Shown here piece by piece: positions 21,214 to 29,283 of a stretch of 35,084 bases of DNA. Source of the DNA: a virus. The DNA lies in the IMG/VR virus record IMGVR_UViG_3300019776_000110, positions 1-35,084 of that record, one strand, 5' to 3'. Under the pieces are notes generated by a model. That model saw nothing but the letters and a program-made list of their open reading frames with translations, made no database searches and was not told the origin of the DNA. Every line of letters begins with the position of its first letter. Position 1 is the first letter of the stretch. Both the position numbers and the translations under genes were made by a program.

Positions 21214-21259
21214 ATTAGTTATTAAGTTAGCTTAATATGTAGTTACTGCATCGGGCAGT
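21210..21259 (+). promoter_or_regulatory. Second early promoter with 5' stem-loop
   Basis: TTGCAT (21210-21215), 17-bp spacer, TAATAT (21233-21238), six bases, then ACTGCATCGGGCAGT (21245-21259), a 5-bp inverted repeat, then GAG. Layout and spacing match the promoter at 17077 exactly; the loop and spacers differ. Confidence 0.75.
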
Positions 21260-21278
21260 GAGTAAATAGGAGAAACAA

Positions 21279-21482
21279 ATGGAAAATTTTGAATATGATT
21301 TTGGCGGTATTAAATTAAACATCGGTTACTTTACCGAGGATGCAGACCCTAGCGTTGGCATCTTTTCAACTCAGGTCTTTATTGAGGGTATTTCCCACAA
21401 GGGTGAAGACATTTACGAATTGATTAGCGATTCGACACGCAAATTTCTTGAAGAACAATTACAGGAGTATGTAAATGCTTGA
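21279..21482 (+). CDS. Small acidic protein, unknown function
   Basis: 67 residues, acidic, probably alpha/beta (YDFGGIKLNIGYFTEDADPS), no domain recognised. ATG at 21279 has AGGAG upstream and is the first gene after the second early promoter, so likely expressed strongly early. Its end overlaps the start of a membrane peptide. Confidence 0.65.
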   Translation: MENFEYDFGGIKLNIGYFTEDADPSVGIFSTQVFIEGISHKGEDIYELISDSTRKFLEEQLQEYVNA

Positions 21483-21555
21483 TATTTTAAAAGGGTTGTT
21501 TTTGGGGGCTTGTTTTATGTTGCCAGTAATTTTATGGGTTTATGGAATCATTTAA
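21475..21555 (+). CDS. Tiny single-span membrane peptide
   Basis: 26 residues, MLDILKGLFLGACFMLPVIL then WVYGII: one hydrophobic transmembrane segment. AGGAG lies eight bases before the ATG and the start overlaps the previous gene by eight bases, so translation is plausible. Function unknown; such peptides may alter the membrane or host proteins. Confidence 0.5.
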   Translation: MLDILKGLFLGACFMLPVILWVYGII

Positions 21556-21565
21556 GGAGAATATG

Positions 21566-22039
21566 ATGAACCAGAAATTTTTACAAGAACTTTTTGAATA
21601 CAAAGATGGTGATTTGTATTGGAAAAACCATAAATACAAAGCTTGGAATGGGAAAAAAGTTGGTACGATTGCCACAAATGGTCGTGTTTACATAGGAGTT
21701 AAAGGAAAATCTTTTTTAGCTCATCGTTTGATTTTTTTGTTCCATCATGGATATTTGCCAAAATTTTTAGATCACATTGATGGAAACCCATTAAATAATA
21801 AAATTAATAATTTACGAGAAGCAACATCTAGTCAAAATGCACAAAACAGAAAAAATCAAAAAAATAATACATCTAATGTTAAAGGCGTTACTTGGCATAA
21901 ATTATCTAAAAAATGGCAAGTAAGATTAGGCGTTGATGGCAAAGAAAAATATTTTGGTTGTTATTACGATTTACAAGTAGCTAAATTCGTTTCAGAAACA
22001 ATGAGATATAAATACCACAAGGAGTTTGCAAAATGTTAA
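21566..22039 (+). CDS. HNH endonuclease with AP2 domain
   Basis: 157 residues (158 if the adjacent ATG at 21563 is used). The HNH core is HRLIFLFHHGYLPKFLDHI followed by DGNPLNNKINNLREAT; the C-terminal AP2-like DNA-binding part includes SNVKGVTWHKLSKKWQVRLG. A free-standing homing endonuclease. AAGGAG precedes it, and ATCAT/ATGAT (21547-21551 and 21563-21567) can pair to cover the start. Its last codons contain the ribosome-binding site and first seven bases of the next gene, typical of insertion between genes. A start at 21542 would lack a ribosome-binding site. Confidence 0.85.
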   Translation: MNQKFLQELFEYKDGDLYWKNHKYKAWNGKKVGTIATNGRVYIGVKGKSFLAHRLIFLFHHGYLPKFLDHIDGNPLNNKINNLREATSSQNAQNRKNQKNNTSNVKGVTWHKLSKKWQVRLGVDGKEKYFGCYYDLQVAKFVSETMRYKYHKEFAKC

Positions 22040-22233
22040 ATCAAAAAGATCAAGTTTTAATGCATTTCCGTAAACACAAATCAATTACAAGTTGGCAAGC
22101 CATCCAAAAGTACGGGATTACTAGACTTGCTGATACGATATTTCAGCTTAAATCATCGCATGACATTGTGACTATTATTGAACAAGCAGATGGTAAGCGT
22201 TGGGCTAGATACGTTTATATGGGGGCAGTATGA
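22033..22233 (+). CDS. Helix-turn-helix protein (HTH_39 type)
   Basis: 66 residues. MLNQKDQVLMHFRKHKSITS followed by WQAIQKYGITRLADTI is the small winged-helix family often found in phage early regions and annotated as HTH_39. It probably binds DNA as a regulator. GGAG of its ribosome-binding site lies inside the end of the HNH gene. Confidence 0.75.
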   Translation: MLNQKDQVLMHFRKHKSITSWQAIQKYGITRLADTIFQLKSSHDIVTIIEQADGKRWARYVYMGAV

Positions 22234-22523
22234 GCAACCCTATTGATAAATTTATAAATTCGTATCAAGGTTATGTCCCTAATCCAACACTTTTTAGAAG
22301 TTTTTTTAATGATGCTATTGAGTATGCAAAAAATAAAAATCAACCATTAAACATGGATTTAAGAGATTATTTTGCTGCTAATGCTACGGAACAAGACATT
22401 GAGAAACATCAATGGAGAACAATTGCTAATACTGGTCATTGTTTGGCAAGAGAACAAGTAATGACAAGAGAAGAAGCTAAATATTCTTATGCAGATGCAA
22501 TGATGGAAGCGAGGAAAAAATGA
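22230..22523 (+). CDS. Conserved small phage protein, unknown function
   Basis: 97 residues. NMDLRDYFAANATEQDIEKHQW and AKYSYADAMMEARKK form a layout known from many early phage proteins (an N-terminal tail, DYFA block and YADAMM end) of unknown role. Overlaps both neighbours by four bases. Confidence 0.65.
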   Translation: MSNPIDKFINSYQGYVPNPTLFRSFFNDAIEYAKNKNQPLNMDLRDYFAANATEQDIEKHQWRTIANTGHCLAREQVMTREEAKYSYADAMMEARKK

Positions 22524-22822
22524 AACACAAACATTGTGAACTAATCAAAGCATGGGCTGATGGTGCTGAGATTGAACATAGATTTAAAAAGAATTATGAA
22601 GATGGGTGGTCTAAGTGGGACTTTTTTGACCCTAACCATCTTAAATGGATTGATGAAGATGAATACCGCATCAAACCTGAACCAAAGCCTGAATCAATTA
22701 AAGGAAATATGTATATTTACAATAATCCAAGTGAAGGAAAAACATGGATTTCACCAATTAAACTACCTTATGCTGATTCAATATATTGTCAATATATAGG
22801 AAAAATTGAGGTAATTAAATGA
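22520..22822 (+). CDS. Conserved small phage protein, unknown function
   Basis: 100 residues. MKHKHCELIKAWADGAEIEH and DEDEYRIKPEP are frequent in small phage proteins from early or ninX-like regions; function unknown. The last third (MYIYNNPSEGKTWISPI) is less familiar. Linked to both neighbours by ATGA overlaps. Confidence 0.65.
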   Translation: MKHKHCELIKAWADGAEIEHRFKKNYEDGWSKWDFFDPNHLKWIDEDEYRIKPEPKPESIKGNMYIYNNPSEGKTWISPIKLPYADSIYCQYIGKIEVIK

Positions 22823-22983
22823 AACGAATTGATAACATCAACTTTAAATATGTACCGGCTGCTAAAACCAACATCTTAGAAACCCTTAAAAAAGCTGGGT
22901 TTGAACCACCAAGTGAATCAGTTTGGTATCAAGAAAAATGGAAACGCTACAGGCACGTTGTAGCTATTAACGAATCTAAATAG
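22819..22983 (+). CDS. Small basic protein, last early gene
   Basis: 54 residues, basic (MKRIDNINFKYVPAAKTNIL, later WYQEKWKRYRHVVAI), unknown function. ATG overlaps the preceding stop. Its last eight bases overlap the end of the convergent endolysin gene, with no terminator between the two transcription units. Confidence 0.6.
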   Translation: MKRIDNINFKYVPAAKTNILETLKKAGFEPPSESVWYQEKWKRYRHVVAINESK

Positions 22984-23437
22984 TTTTAGCGTATTCTTCA
23001 GAAGTCAAAATTCCTGATACATATTTATTTTGCGGTTTAAATATGGTCAGGAATTGGTTTTTCATCTCTGGGGCAAACGATACATGAACCCAACGACCAA
23101 ATTCATAAATTACTTGATCAACTTGAATATTTGAATCTTTTAACGCTTTAGCTACGGTATAAGGGTCACCAAAGCTAGGGCATACAAAGTCAATCGCCCA
23201 GCCATCCATGTGGCTTGATTTAGAAGCCCCACCAATCGCTTGATTGACTGCTGGTAGGCGTAACCATGAACTAACCTTAATTGGTTTGCCTAAGAGCTTT
23301 CTGATGGCTTCCATGCCCTGTGCTGCCTTCTTCATGTTTTCTAGTTGTTGTGGGCTTGGTTCGTTACGAATATCCAAACGCACAGCAGTTTCGCTAAATG
23401 TCGCTTCTTCAAGCGTAAAATGCTCGCTCAGATTCAC
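22976..23437 (-). CDS. Endolysin, peptidase M15 family
   Basis: 153 residues. A peptidoglycan peptidase (D-Ala-D-Ala carboxypeptidase fold) that releases progeny. SSHMDGWAIDF gives zinc ligands H76 and D83; WVHVSF gives H118; S57-R60 (SSWLR) and other core segments agree with the M15_3 subfamily. No signal peptide, so it needs the holin. The start is GTG 23437 overlapping the holin stop (GTGA). Confidence 0.88.
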   Translation of the reverse strand: MNLSEHFTLEEATFSETAVRLDIRNEPSPQQLENMKKAAQGMEAIRKLLGKPIKVSSWLRLPAVNQAIGGASKSSHMDGWAIDFVCPSFGDPYTVAKALKDSNIQVDQVIYEFGRWVHVSFAPEMKNQFLTIFKPQNKYVSGILTSEEYAKTI

Positions 23438-23835
23438 GCCACACCTTTAATCTTGTCTATTGAGCGCAAAGTCCCTAATCCAAGCAAACCACCTAAAACA
23501 GTGAGTAAAGTAGCCATGTCAAAAGGAATAACGATGGCTTGATGACCAAATGCAACGACAAAAATATTACCAATAGGCAATAAAACAAAATGTAAAGCAA
23601 AGGCAGTCGCACAAATCCATGCGGTAAAAGGTCGCCAACCACTTTTAAAAAGATTATCAGACTTGGCTTCTTCAAGGTTAATTTGAATTTGAGCCATTGT
23701 AAGTTGAAAATCTTGGTCATTAACAGCTTTTGCAAGCTCTTCTTTGGCAACTTGCCTAGCATTTGCATCAGGAATAACCCTATCTAATATTTTTCCACCA
23801 ATATCAAGAACCGTAGAGATAGGGTCAAACGCCAT
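23434..23835 (-). CDS. Holin, 3TM (GTA_holin) family
   Basis: 133 residues. An amphipathic N-terminal half, then GWRPFTAWICATAFALHFVL (66-85) and a second hydrophobic run, MATLLTVLGGLLGLGTL (107-123), with the typical RSIDKIKG tail: the family of three-TM holins known from phages and gene transfer agents. It makes the inner-membrane hole for the endolysin. Coupled to both neighbours by one- and four-base overlaps. Confidence 0.85.
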   Translation of the reverse strand: MAFDPISTVLDIGGKILDRVIPDANARQVAKEELAKAVNDQDFQLTMAQIQINLEEAKSDNLFKSGWRPFTAWICATAFALHFVLLPIGNIFVVAFGHQAIVIPFDMATLLTVLGGLLGLGTLRSIDKIKGVA

Positions 23836-24086
23836 TATTTATCTGCCTTTGAATCTAATTTTTCTGAGATTTTGTCTAGTTTTGCAAAAATTACATTAGC
23901 CACTCGATCAAAATCTTCTCTTTTGACATATTCACCAGCAACGACTACTTCAATCTTATTAACTTTTTCGGTTAGTTTTTCGTCAGCTTTACGCAAATCT
24001 CTATGAGAATCGTAAATCCATTTGAAAGCCGCACCTAATATAAGGTTGGCAACACCAAATACCCAATTAAGTGCGGACTGCTCCAT
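23835..24086 (-). CDS. Membrane-anchored coiled-coil protein of the lysis cassette
   Basis: 83 residues: one hydrophobic segment near the start (WVFGVANLILGAAFKWIY), then a coiled coil and EYVKREDFDRVANVIFAKLD. Common next to holins in related phages; it may be a spanin-like or holin-modulating protein, but no Cys lipobox or clear Rz signature is seen. Shares one base with each neighbour. Confidence 0.65.
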   Translation of the reverse strand: MEQSALNWVFGVANLILGAAFKWIYDSHRDLRKADEKLTEKVNKIEVVVAGEYVKREDFDRVANVIFAKLDKISEKLDSKADK

Positions 24087-24298
24087 TATTGCTCCGTTTT
24101 AGTTTCTAAAGATTCTTTTAGCATTTTGATAAATGCTGCTTTACCAACATTAAGTTGATCTAGCGAAAAAGATGCGCCACCAATTTTGCGGTCTAAGTCT
24201 TGAATATGATTAACCATCATTTGTTGATGTTGATTAAGGTCTTCATAAAAATATTCAACTTCATCTAATACGATGGGGGTTTTTTGTTTATTTCCCAT
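24086..24298 (-). CDS. DUF6447-like small phage protein
   Basis: 70 residues. VEYFYEDLNQHQQMMVNHIQ followed by DLDRKIGGASFSLDQLNVGK resembles a family (DUF6447) found beside lysis or tail genes of marine and freshwater phages; function unknown. Good ribosome-binding site (AAAGGAG) before ATG 24298. Confidence 0.7.
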   Translation of the reverse strand: MGNKQKTPIVLDEVEYFYEDLNQHQQMMVNHIQDLDRKIGGASFSLDQLNVGKAAFIKMLKESLETKTEQ

Positions 24299-24324
24299 GA
24301 TTTGCTCCTTTAGTTAAAAAATCT

Positions 24325-24615
24325 TTACTCTGTAATCCAAGGCAATCCACTAGCTTTAGTAGGTGCTTTTTGTTCTGCAATTTGAGCATCCAAAGCAGCT
24401 TCTAATGATTCTAAGTCTAATTTTTCTTTTACCCAATTAGCTACAGTTTCTTCTGTAAGGTTAGCAAAAGGAATAACTGTATCGCCAACTTCTACAGCTT
24501 GAGTGTTATATACAGAAGCTACAAAGTCACCATCAGTTTTAGTGGCAGTCCAATGAATTTCATAAATAACACCATCCGCTACCGTTCTTTTTAAATCATT
24601 AATTTTGAATTCCAT
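24325..24615 (-). CDS. Small tail-associated protein, unknown function
   Basis: 96 residues, beta-type N-terminal half ([20 protein letters not shown]) and a helical, acidic C-terminal half, ending LPWITE. Related small proteins are found after tail fibre genes. AAAGGAG precedes ATG 24615, but this leader is now within the last codons of the upstream HNH gene. Confidence 0.6.
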   Translation of the reverse strand: MEFKINDLKRTVADGVIYEIHWTATKTDGDFVASVYNTQAVEVGDTVIPFANLTEETVANWVKEKLDLESLEAALDAQIAEQKAPTKASGLPWITE

Positions 24616-25315
24616 TTTGTACTCCTTTAATTAAATTCCAAGGTAATGCTGAATGATGAATTGTTACTGAATTTTTTACTAGATTTAGTGGCGCATCTTC
24701 CAACTTTGTTTTTTTGGTATTGTTATATTTTGCCGTTGTTATCCTTAGATTCCAAGGTACATGAAGCCCACAAACTTCCTTACCTCTTAATGGAACAATA
24801 TGGTCTACTTGCAAATTAACACCAAAAATCTCTTTATCTCTTACGGAAGTTGCATAAATTCTGTATATCCATTCTTGAATTTCAGCATCATTTTTACATA
24901 TATTAGCGTTAAACAAGGCTTTTCTTTTTGTTGCATTTAACTTTTTATTTGATATTTTTCTACCAATAATTGCACAATCTTTACAGGCATTGTTAGAAGA
25001 ATACCTAATAGTGTTACTACATCTACGACAAGGTGTACCCGTATAAAAAACTTGGTTACTTGCTTTAGCTGATTCTTTGGCTAGTGTTTGAGGAGCTTTT
25101 CCTCTCGGTTTAGCCATAGCATCATGCATACATTTTTTGCATCCGTGCTTGTAATGAGTTGATGGTCTAGTTAAATAATCACCATGTTTAGGGCAAGTAA
25201 TGGTTACGGCTACATTTTGAGTAGTGTAAACAGCCTTATCATAAGAATACTTATTGCCATGCTTTTTTCTAGCTTTGGCTATAAATTGTTCCGTAGTTAA
25301 GGCTGTTGTTTTCAT
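24599..25315 (-). CDS. HNH endonuclease with zinc-finger N-terminus (DUF723-like)
   Basis: 238 residues. The N-terminus has the DUF723-like repeat pattern ([20 protein letters not shown], then CPKHG and CKKC), a second zinc ribbon CRRC/CKDC around 97-118, and the HNH core [19 protein letters not shown] followed by PWNLR. It cuts DNA as a free-standing homing endonuclease. It starts with an ATGA overlap after the tail fibre and its end overlaps the next gene by 17 bases, so it was inserted between two coupled genes. Confidence 0.85.
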   Translation of the reverse strand: MKTTALTTEQFIAKARKKHGNKYSYDKAVYTTQNVAVTITCPKHGDYLTRPSTHYKHGCKKCMHDAMAKPRGKAPQTLAKESAKASNQVFYTGTPCRRCSNTIRYSSNNACKDCAIIGRKISNKKLNATKRKALFNANICKNDAEIQEWIYRIYATSVRDKEIFGVNLQVDHIVPLRGKEVCGLHVPWNLRITTAKYNNTKKTKLEDAPLNLVKNSVTIHHSALPWNLIKGVQNGIQN

Positions 25316-26688
25316 TTGCTTTCCAATGCTTCTAGTCTTGCTGTTAATGATTGAATGATTGCTTGTTGTTCTTGAGCCAAAGCTACTAAGTCGGCAATAG
25401 TTTCTGAACCACCAGCTTGCATACCTTGATATTTGGGATTTCCCTTTTCATCTACAGCATCTTTTTCGCCACTTACTAAAGTAGGATATTGAGAAGCAAA
25501 CTCATGGGCTAGGAAACCTCTAAACTCAGAACCATCAACTTTCCAAGAGCCTTGCTTTGGCTGTAAAGCCATGATTCTCTCTTTGTAGCCAGTTAGATTA
25601 CCTGTAATATCTTTTAGGCGATAATCAGATGAAGTGTTATAAGTAGTGGTTGAGCCTGAAGAATAAATATTACCAGCGGCAGTTCCTCCAGATGTGTAAA
25701 AACCCATCATATAAGAAGCAGAATTTGAAGTTCTAAGATTTATATTTCCTGCAGAAATTGCTGTTCCTGCACTTGTAACTGCTGTAGTTGTAGTACCAAC
25801 TAGTAAATTACCACTAGCATCTAGTGTCATTGCCTGTGTAAAGGATATAGCATTTCCTGCTGTGCCTGATGGGGCGGTTTGCCAAATATGCTGTCCAACA
25901 TCTGATGCAGCAACATATCTAACTGCATACCCATTTGTTTTATAAATAGGAGATACAGATGAGTTTAAATAACCATTTCCCCAAATAATAGTTCCATTAC
26001 CGCTTGCAGAAATTGCTCCAGCCGATGAAATATCAAAAGCTTTCCATCCACTATACCAAGCACTAGGAGTAACACCAAGACCTAGGTTGCCTGATGGGTC
26101 TAGGCGCATATATTCTGCAGCTGTTGAATATGTAGCACCATTAGCCCAAGTAAATGCAGCGCTTGCATCGGTTACAAACTTAAAGTTAGATGATTCAACA
26201 CCAATTGAATAACCTTGAGTTCCTTGGTAGAAACCTACTTTTCTGCCTGTTGAAGAAGCAAAAGTTAAAGGTACATTAGGACTACTTGTTCCAACACCTA
26301 AATTAGTACCATCAAAAGTCAATGCAGAACCGCTTGTAGCTACCTTAGAACCATTTAGATATAGAACTCCATTAGCTGTACCGCCTGAAAATGTTACTGT
26401 AGAAGATGCAGATAATGTTGTAAATGAGCCAGCAGTTGTGCCACCAGTAATTTGACCTAAATTTACAGCGTCTGTAGAAAGAGTACCAGCAGCCAAGCCA
26501 GTAACCTTATTACTACCCATCTGCAAGTTGCCAGTCATAGGAGTTTGACCGTCAGCTGCTACTGATCCTGTTAATGCTGAAGCAATATCACTTAGGGTTG
26601 TATTCGCCCAAGATGATGATATGGTTGTTCCTGTTACAACTGGATTTCCAGCTGGAAGTGAGTACACCCCTGAACCGTTGCGGGACAT
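25312..26688 (-). CDS. Tail fibre with S74 autoprocessing chaperone
   Basis: 458 residues. The N-terminal and central part is Gly/Ser/Thr-rich beta-fibre with repeats of the GNLLVGTTT kind. The C-terminal 110 residues are an intramolecular chaperone of the S74 family: [15 protein letters not shown] (catalytic Ser and Lys), [24 protein letters not shown], and a terminal coiled coil ([19 protein letters not shown]). The chaperone trimerises the fibre, then cuts itself off. This is the likely receptor-binding protein. AAAGGAA precedes the ATG at 26688. Confidence 0.9.
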   Translation of the reverse strand: MSRNGSGVYSLPAGNPVVTGTTISSSWANTTLSDIASALTGSVAADGQTPMTGNLQMGSNKVTGLAAGTLSTDAVNLGQITGGTTAGSFTTLSASSTVTFSGGTANGVLYLNGSKVATSGSALTFDGTNLGVGTSSPNVPLTFASSTGRKVGFYQGTQGYSIGVESSNFKFVTDASAAFTWANGATYSTAAEYMRLDPSGNLGLGVTPSAWYSGWKAFDISSAGAISASGNGTIIWGNGYLNSSVSPIYKTNGYAVRYVAASDVGQHIWQTAPSGTAGNAISFTQAMTLDASGNLLVGTTTTAVTSAGTAISAGNINLRTSNSASYMMGFYTSGGTAAGNIYSSGSTTTYNTSSDYRLKDITGNLTGYKERIMALQPKQGSWKVDGSEFRGFLAHEFASQYPTLVSGEKDAVDEKGNPKYQGMQAGGSETIADLVALAQEQQAIIQSLTARLEALESK

Positions 26689-26712
26689 AGTTGCTTTCCT
26701 TTTCTATTTAGT

Positions 26713-26744
26713 GGCATAATCTCTAAAAAGGAGATTATTATGCC
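26713..26744 (+). promoter_or_regulatory. Hairpin over the start of the HNH gene
   Basis: GGCATAAT (26713-26720) pairs with ATTATGCC (26737-26744) and CTC with GAG, with a three-base bulge. The ribosome-binding site AAGGAG and the ATG (26740) lie in it, which would limit translation from long transcripts. Confidence 0.6.
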
Positions 26745-27321
26745 GTTTAAAAATCCACATCCGCTTTACCAAACTTGGCTTGGCATGAAAGCTAGATGTA
26801 CTAATAAAAATTTTCGCCAGTATCCCGATTACGGTGGCAGAGGTATTAAAGTTTGTGACCAATGGTTGAATAATTTTAACCAATTTGTTGCTGATATGGG
26901 AGAAAAACCTGAAGGATATTCTCTTGATCGAATCAATAATGATGAAGATTATTCTCCAAATAATTGCAAATGGTCTAGCAGAAAAGAGCAACAACGAAAT
27001 CAACGCAGAACCCACAAAATTATTATTGAAGGCATTGAATATATTGCTTGTGAAATTGCAGAAAAATATGGTTTTAAATCTGAAACCATTGTTAAAAGAG
27101 CTAAAACAGCTAAAACTTTTAAAGAGTTGATTGATAAAACCCGCAAAGTTTACAAAGAAGGTCTTGCTCTTGGTGGTAAAGCTAGTGGCGCTAAAAAAAT
27201 GGCACTTACGCATTGCAAAGCTGGGCATGAGTTTAACGAAGAAAATACTCGTTTCACTAAAGAAGGTTGGCGCAGATGCAAAGAATGTCATAGGATTAGG
27301 CAATATGTCCGAACTCATTAA
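26740..27321 (+). CDS. HNH-type homing endonuclease
   Basis: 193 residues on the strand opposite its neighbours. N-terminal half: YQTWLGMKARCTNKNFRQYP, YGGRGIKVC, and GYSLDRINNDEDYSPNNCKW, the pattern of phage HNH-like endonucleases related to AP2/HNH proteins; C-terminal part: a zinc-ribbon-like CKAGHEF...CKECH. The hairpin at its start suggests tight translational control. It lies between the ejection-type protein and the tail fibre. ATG 26740 with AAGGAG. Confidence 0.8.
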   Translation: MPFKNPHPLYQTWLGMKARCTNKNFRQYPDYGGRGIKVCDQWLNNFNQFVADMGEKPEGYSLDRINNDEDYSPNNCKWSSRKEQQRNQRRTHKIIIEGIEYIACEIAEKYGFKSETIVKRAKTAKTFKELIDKTRKVYKEGLALGGKASGAKKMALTHCKAGHEFNEENTRFTKEGWRRCKECHRIRQYVRTH

Positions 27322-27336
27322 ATCCGTTACGGGACA

Positions 27337-29280
27337 TTATTTCTCTCCTTGAGTTAATCTGTTTGCTTCTTGCATCATTAGCATTTTAGCTAATTGTGCT
27401 TGCTCTGTTGGTGTTATTTTTTTACCTAAAACAGTTGGACTAAATCCACCGGCCAAAGGTTTTACGGCATTTTGCATAAGTCTTGCTGCTTCTTGAGGAT
27501 TAGCAAAAGCTTGAGCTAATTCAGATGCTAATTGTTTGTTTGCGTTGCCATAAACGACATCACTTGCCCTAGCTGCTAAGTTGCCAACAGTTTCAGACAA
27601 ACCATGTCTACGCAATAGGCTAGGCAAATTGATGGTATTTAACATATTTGTATAAGCTAATTTCTGAGCAGTATCAGAACCCACCCCTTTACCAGCCGTA
27701 TTTGCAAATACAGAACTTTGTAAGTCTTGATTAATTGCTTCCAAACGATTAAGTTGCTGTGGCGTTAATTTGCCTTCATTTTTTAACGCTTGAAGATTAC
27801 GAGCAAATTGCTGTGGATAAATAGCATCAGTAGCTGGGTTGATTGAGCGTTTAGCGACATTTTGTATCAACTCTAATTGCTCAACTGGCTTAGATAAACG
27901 AGCATAAGTTTCTCTAGCTGTCTTATATTCAGGGCTAACTGTTTCAATAAAGCCCAATAATCTGTCTTTAGCGGCTTTTAAACCATCTAATTCAGCGCTT
28001 GTTGCGCCAGCTTGATCCCTTTGAAGTTTAGCTTTAACAGCGTTAATTTCTTGGTCTAAAGCCATTTTGGTTTCATGTAAACCTTGTAATGACCCATTAG
28101 GGCTACCAATGTCATAACCTTTATTTAAAGCATTTTCTCTAGCCTGACTCATAGCTCGTTTAATAGCTGGGGTATTTGCTAAAGATTCAACTTCTTTTTG
28201 CATTGGCTTAGATAAAGCTCTAAAGTCCATTGCTGTATTTAGCGCTGGCGTATATAGTTCATCGCCTAATTCGTTTCTCAAAGAAGAATATTTATTTACT
28301 CTTGTTGGAGATACAATTTTGTTTAAAGCTTCAGTTCTAGCAGCGTTTTGTTCAGCTTGACGGGCTGCTAATAGGTTTGTAGCTTCTGGTGAAGTAGCCA
28401 TTACTGAGCGTTCAGCCGCTGCCATACTTGGAACTCCAGCGGCTTGCCCTACAGTTGGCATTGAGCCAGCAACTTTAGGCTCTGCATTTAATAAGTTATT
28501 AATTGCTTTTTCAGCATCAGAACCAGCATAAGCTCTTAATGCTTTACCTAAAATTTCTTCACGACCACCTTTGTAAAGTGGTTCAACAACAGCTTTTCCA
28601 ATGTCATAGCCTTTTTTAGCTAACCATCCTAAAGGTTGAGCTACAGCTGGGATTGCTCCACTAATTGCTGCGGTAGTTCCAATATCGCTTAAGTTTGATT
28701 CAGGATTAGCAGCTGCCGCTACACCACCCAAAGCTGTATTGCCAAGAATGTTTTTAGCATAACTTGGTAAAGCTGGAATCTTATTTGCAACATTCATTAC
28801 TTTGTCAGAAATAGATGTAGTTCCCAACGGAGAGCCACCCATACCACCCATAACAAATGGGGCAGCTTGACCAACAATGTTTGCACCTTTTTGTAGGTAT
28901 TCACCACCTTGTTGTTCCATGCCTTTTTCTATTTGACCTAAAGCTTGAGTGCCTTGATCCCCAGCGCCTAATATCTTACCTACCAGTTGAGGAATACGAG
29001 CAGCACCAGAACCTCTAGCAACACCTGTGGCCACTGAAACGGGCAAAGCAGCAGCACCAGTTAATACATTTTGAGCTGTTTTTGTTGCTCCTGTAGCTTC
29101 AGGGCCATAAGATGGGCTAGACAATGGCAATCCACTTAAAGGGTCGTAAATGGTTTCTTCTGTATGAATAGTTTGTTTTGGCTTTGGAAGCTTAGATAAA
29201 GCTTGAGCCATAGCTTCCTTAGACATTCCATCAGGAAACTCAACATTACCTACGCCAACAACTTCAACAATTTGCGCCAT
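27337..29280 (-). CDS. Ejection / internal virion protein, probable
   Basis: 647 residues. N-terminal region followed by Gly/Ala-rich hydrophobic stretches (GVARGSGAARIPQLVGKILG, AAPFVMGGMGG) and long helical segments thereafter, like DNA-transfer proteins such as P22 gp16-type proteins that form a channel on injection. Not homologous by an obvious motif. It is the last of three Gln/Ala-rich proteins after the neck genes, the usual site of ejection proteins. Good start (GGGAG) at ATG 29280. Confidence 0.6.
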   Translation of the reverse strand: MAQIVEVVGVGNVEFPDGMSKEAMAQALSKLPKPKQTIHTEETIYDPLSGLPLSSPSYGPEATGATKTAQNVLTGAAALPVSVATGVARGSGAARIPQLVGKILGAGDQGTQALGQIEKGMEQQGGEYLQKGANIVGQAAPFVMGGMGGSPLGTTSISDKVMNVANKIPALPSYAKNILGNTALGGVAAAANPESNLSDIGTTAAISGAIPAVAQPLGWLAKKGYDIGKAVVEPLYKGGREEILGKALRAYAGSDAEKAINNLLNAEPKVAGSMPTVGQAAGVPSMAAAERSVMATSPEATNLLAARQAEQNAARTEALNKIVSPTRVNKYSSLRNELGDELYTPALNTAMDFRALSKPMQKEVESLANTPAIKRAMSQARENALNKGYDIGSPNGSLQGLHETKMALDQEINAVKAKLQRDQAGATSAELDGLKAAKDRLLGFIETVSPEYKTARETYARLSKPVEQLELIQNVAKRSINPATDAIYPQQFARNLQALKNEGKLTPQQLNRLEAINQDLQSSVFANTAGKGVGSDTAQKLAYTNMLNTINLPSLLRRHGLSETVGNLAARASDVVYGNANKQLASELAQAFANPQEAARLMQNAVKPLAGGFSPTVLGKKITPTEQAQLAKMLMMQEANRLTQGEK

Positions 29281-29283
29281 GAT

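Noticed and set aside
22976-22983. Terminator between the convergent early and lysis genes
   Set aside because: The two genes overlap by eight bases and no stem with a U-tract is visible.
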